A stretch of 14,722 bases of DNA from contig NZ_JBBJLN010000019.1 in the NCBI RefSeq assembly GCF_037658235.1, positions 1 to 14,722 on the forward strand. Direction: 5' to 3'. The position numbers and the translations under genes were made by a program. The DNA comes from Yunchengibacter salinarum. Lineage in GTDB: Bacteria > Pseudomonadota > Alphaproteobacteria > Sphingomonadales > Kordiimonadaceae. The notes under the pieces were generated by a model. That model saw only the letters and a program-made list of their open reading frames with translations, made no database searches and was not told where the DNA came from. Shown in pieces: positions 13,866 to 14,722 of the stretch (the stretch's first letter is position 1; every line of letters begins with the position of its first letter).

Positions 13866-14722
13866 GTAAGCGCCAGCTGGGCCCCACGGGTTTTTCAGCT
13901 TGACGTCTGGAAGTTCCAGGGGAGGAGGTCGTCGATGCGGTTTTTGGGGTGCCCGCCTGCGATCGCTTCGAGCGTCGCCTTGAGGTAGGCGAAGGGCTCG
14001 ACGTCGTTGACTTTGGCGGTCTCGATCAGGGACGCGATGCGGCCCCAGGTCTTGCCGCCCTCGTCGTGTCCCGCAAAGAGGGCATTCTTGCGGCTCAGGG
14101 CGATCGGGCGGATCAGGTTCTCGACGCGGTTGGAATCGATCTCGACGCGGCCATCCTGAAGGAAGGTCTGCAGCCCTTTCCGGTGGTTATGGATATAGGT
14201 CAGCTTCTCTCCGAGGCGGGACTTGGCCGAGACCCGCAGGCGGCTCTGCTGCAGCCAGTCGCCGAAGGCCGCGACGAGCGGCGCGCTGCGCGCCTGCCGA
14301 ACCTTGAGCCGTTGATCGGGACCGCATCCTCGGATGTCGGCCTCGATCGCGTAGATCTCGGCGATGCGGCGGAGCCCCTCGGCGGCGATCTCGGACCCAT
14401 CGCGGTCAAAGACCTCCTTCAGCTTGCGCCTGGCATGCGCCCAGCAATGGGCCACGCGGATGGGGTCGCCGCCCTTGCGCGACGGGCGCGACAATCGGTT
14501 GTAGCCCTGATAGCCATCGAGCTGCAGCGTGCCGTCGAAGCCGCGAAGGAATGTCTCGGCGTTTTTGCCACTGCGGCCAGAGGCATAGAAGAAGACCACT
14601 CCCGGCGGATCATTGCCGCCCCAACCGCGCTCGTCGCGCGCCAGGGCCCAGAGATAACCGGTCTTCGTCCGGCCCCGGCCCGGGTCCAGCACCGGCGCGG
14701 TGGTCTCATCCATAAACAGATG
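13866..14722 (-). mobile_element. IS66-family element, partial (second copy)
   Basis: The terminal repeat starts at 13866 with GTAAGCGCCAGCTGGGCC, the standard IS66 tip. tnpC ends 29 nt inside, nearly the same geometry as the 31 nt in the first copy. The element continues past the right edge. Its transposase differs clearly from that of the first copy, so these are two distinct IS66 elements and not a duplication. Confidence 0.85.
13895..14722 (-). CDS. tnpC: IS66-family transposase TnpC, C-terminal part (runs off window)
   Basis: 275 residues are visible, and the gene continues upstream past the window edge: the frame before the internal Met at 14713 reads His-Leu-Phe and stays open. The fragment begins at the first catalytic acid (MDETTAPVLDPG), followed by the second (LQLDGYQGYNRL), then CWAHARRKLKEVFDRDG, then the catalytic Glu in SNRVENLIRPIALSRKNALF and AGHDEGGKTWGRIASLIETAK. 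It ends in DDLLPWNF plus a short tail. No frameshift is seen. The full protein would be about 500-550 residues. It is inserted in the tnpB of the neighbouring IS66 copy. Confidence 0.93.
   Translation of the reverse strand, partial: HLFMDETTAPVLDPGRGRTKTGYLWALARDERGWGGNDPPGVVFFYASGRSGKNAETFLRGFDGTLQLDGYQGYNRLSRPSRKGGDPIRVAHCWAHARRKLKEVFDRDGSEIAAEGLRRIAEIYAIEADIRGCGPDQRLKVRQARSAPLVAAFGDWLQQSRLRVSAKSRLGEKLTYIHNHRKGLQTFLQDGRVEIDSNRVENLIRPIALSRKNALFAGHDEGGKTWGRIASLIETAKVNDVEPFAYLKATLEAIAGGHPKNRIDDLLPWNFQTSS

Noticed and set aside
1..14722. CRISPR array, tRNA or rRNA genes
   Set aside because: No regularly spaced repeats, no tRNA-like cloverleaf with TTCGA-type arm in context, and no rRNA signature sequence were noticed on either strand.

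Overview
This window looks like part of a surface-polysaccharide or protein-glycosylation locus from a Gram-negative bacterium. A pile of nested insertion sequences cuts it off at the right-hand end. The genes fit a gammaproteobacterium with moderate-to-high GC (a marine or halophilic type such as Halomonas or Marinobacter would fit), but the assignment is tentative. The IS66 transposases have a very GC-rich style more typical of Alphaproteobacteria, which suggests they arrived from elsewhere.

Layout: (1) 1-313 has no gene I can support beyond a possible 3' end of an upstream gene. (2) 314-2488 encodes a 724-residue protein with a glycosyltransferase-like N-terminus, a degenerate methyltransferase-like middle and an intact-looking SAM methyltransferase C-terminus. 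(3) 2676-5085 holds wecB and wecC, 16 nt apart, which together turn UDP-GlcNAc into UDP-ManNAc and then UDP-ManNAcA. (4) 5241-10730 holds two very large glycosyltransferase genes, 3 nt apart: one of 1114 residues (helical N-terminus, GT4-like half, beta-rich domain, CgeB-like transferase, C-terminal extension) and one of 713 residues (two GT-B modules in tandem). (5) 10787-11821 is an FkbM-family methyltransferase with an extra C-terminal beta-rich domain. (6) 11824 onward is the start of a further gene that breaks off almost at once. (7) 11877-14722 is mobile DNA: a probable IS256-type end, a minus-strand IS66 element inserted next to it, and a second IS66 element inserted into the tnpB of the first.

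All genes from 314 to 11821 point the same way and are closely spaced, so they probably form one or a few operons. WecB/WecC would supply an activated uronic acid sugar, the large transferases would build a glycan, and the methyltransferases would decorate or cap it. No flippase, polymerase, export or ligase gene is visible, so whether the product is an O-antigen, a capsule or a glycan on a protein such as flagellin cannot be settled here.

The most notable signals are the compositional mosaic that tracks domain boundaries inside the two large transferase genes (very AT-rich, then intermediate, then GC-rich, then AT-rich again), 8-nt homopolymer runs near the 5' ends of the first and last glycan genes (G8 at 412-419, T8 at 10801-10808), the unusual multidomain fusions, and the clean IS66-in-IS66 nesting.
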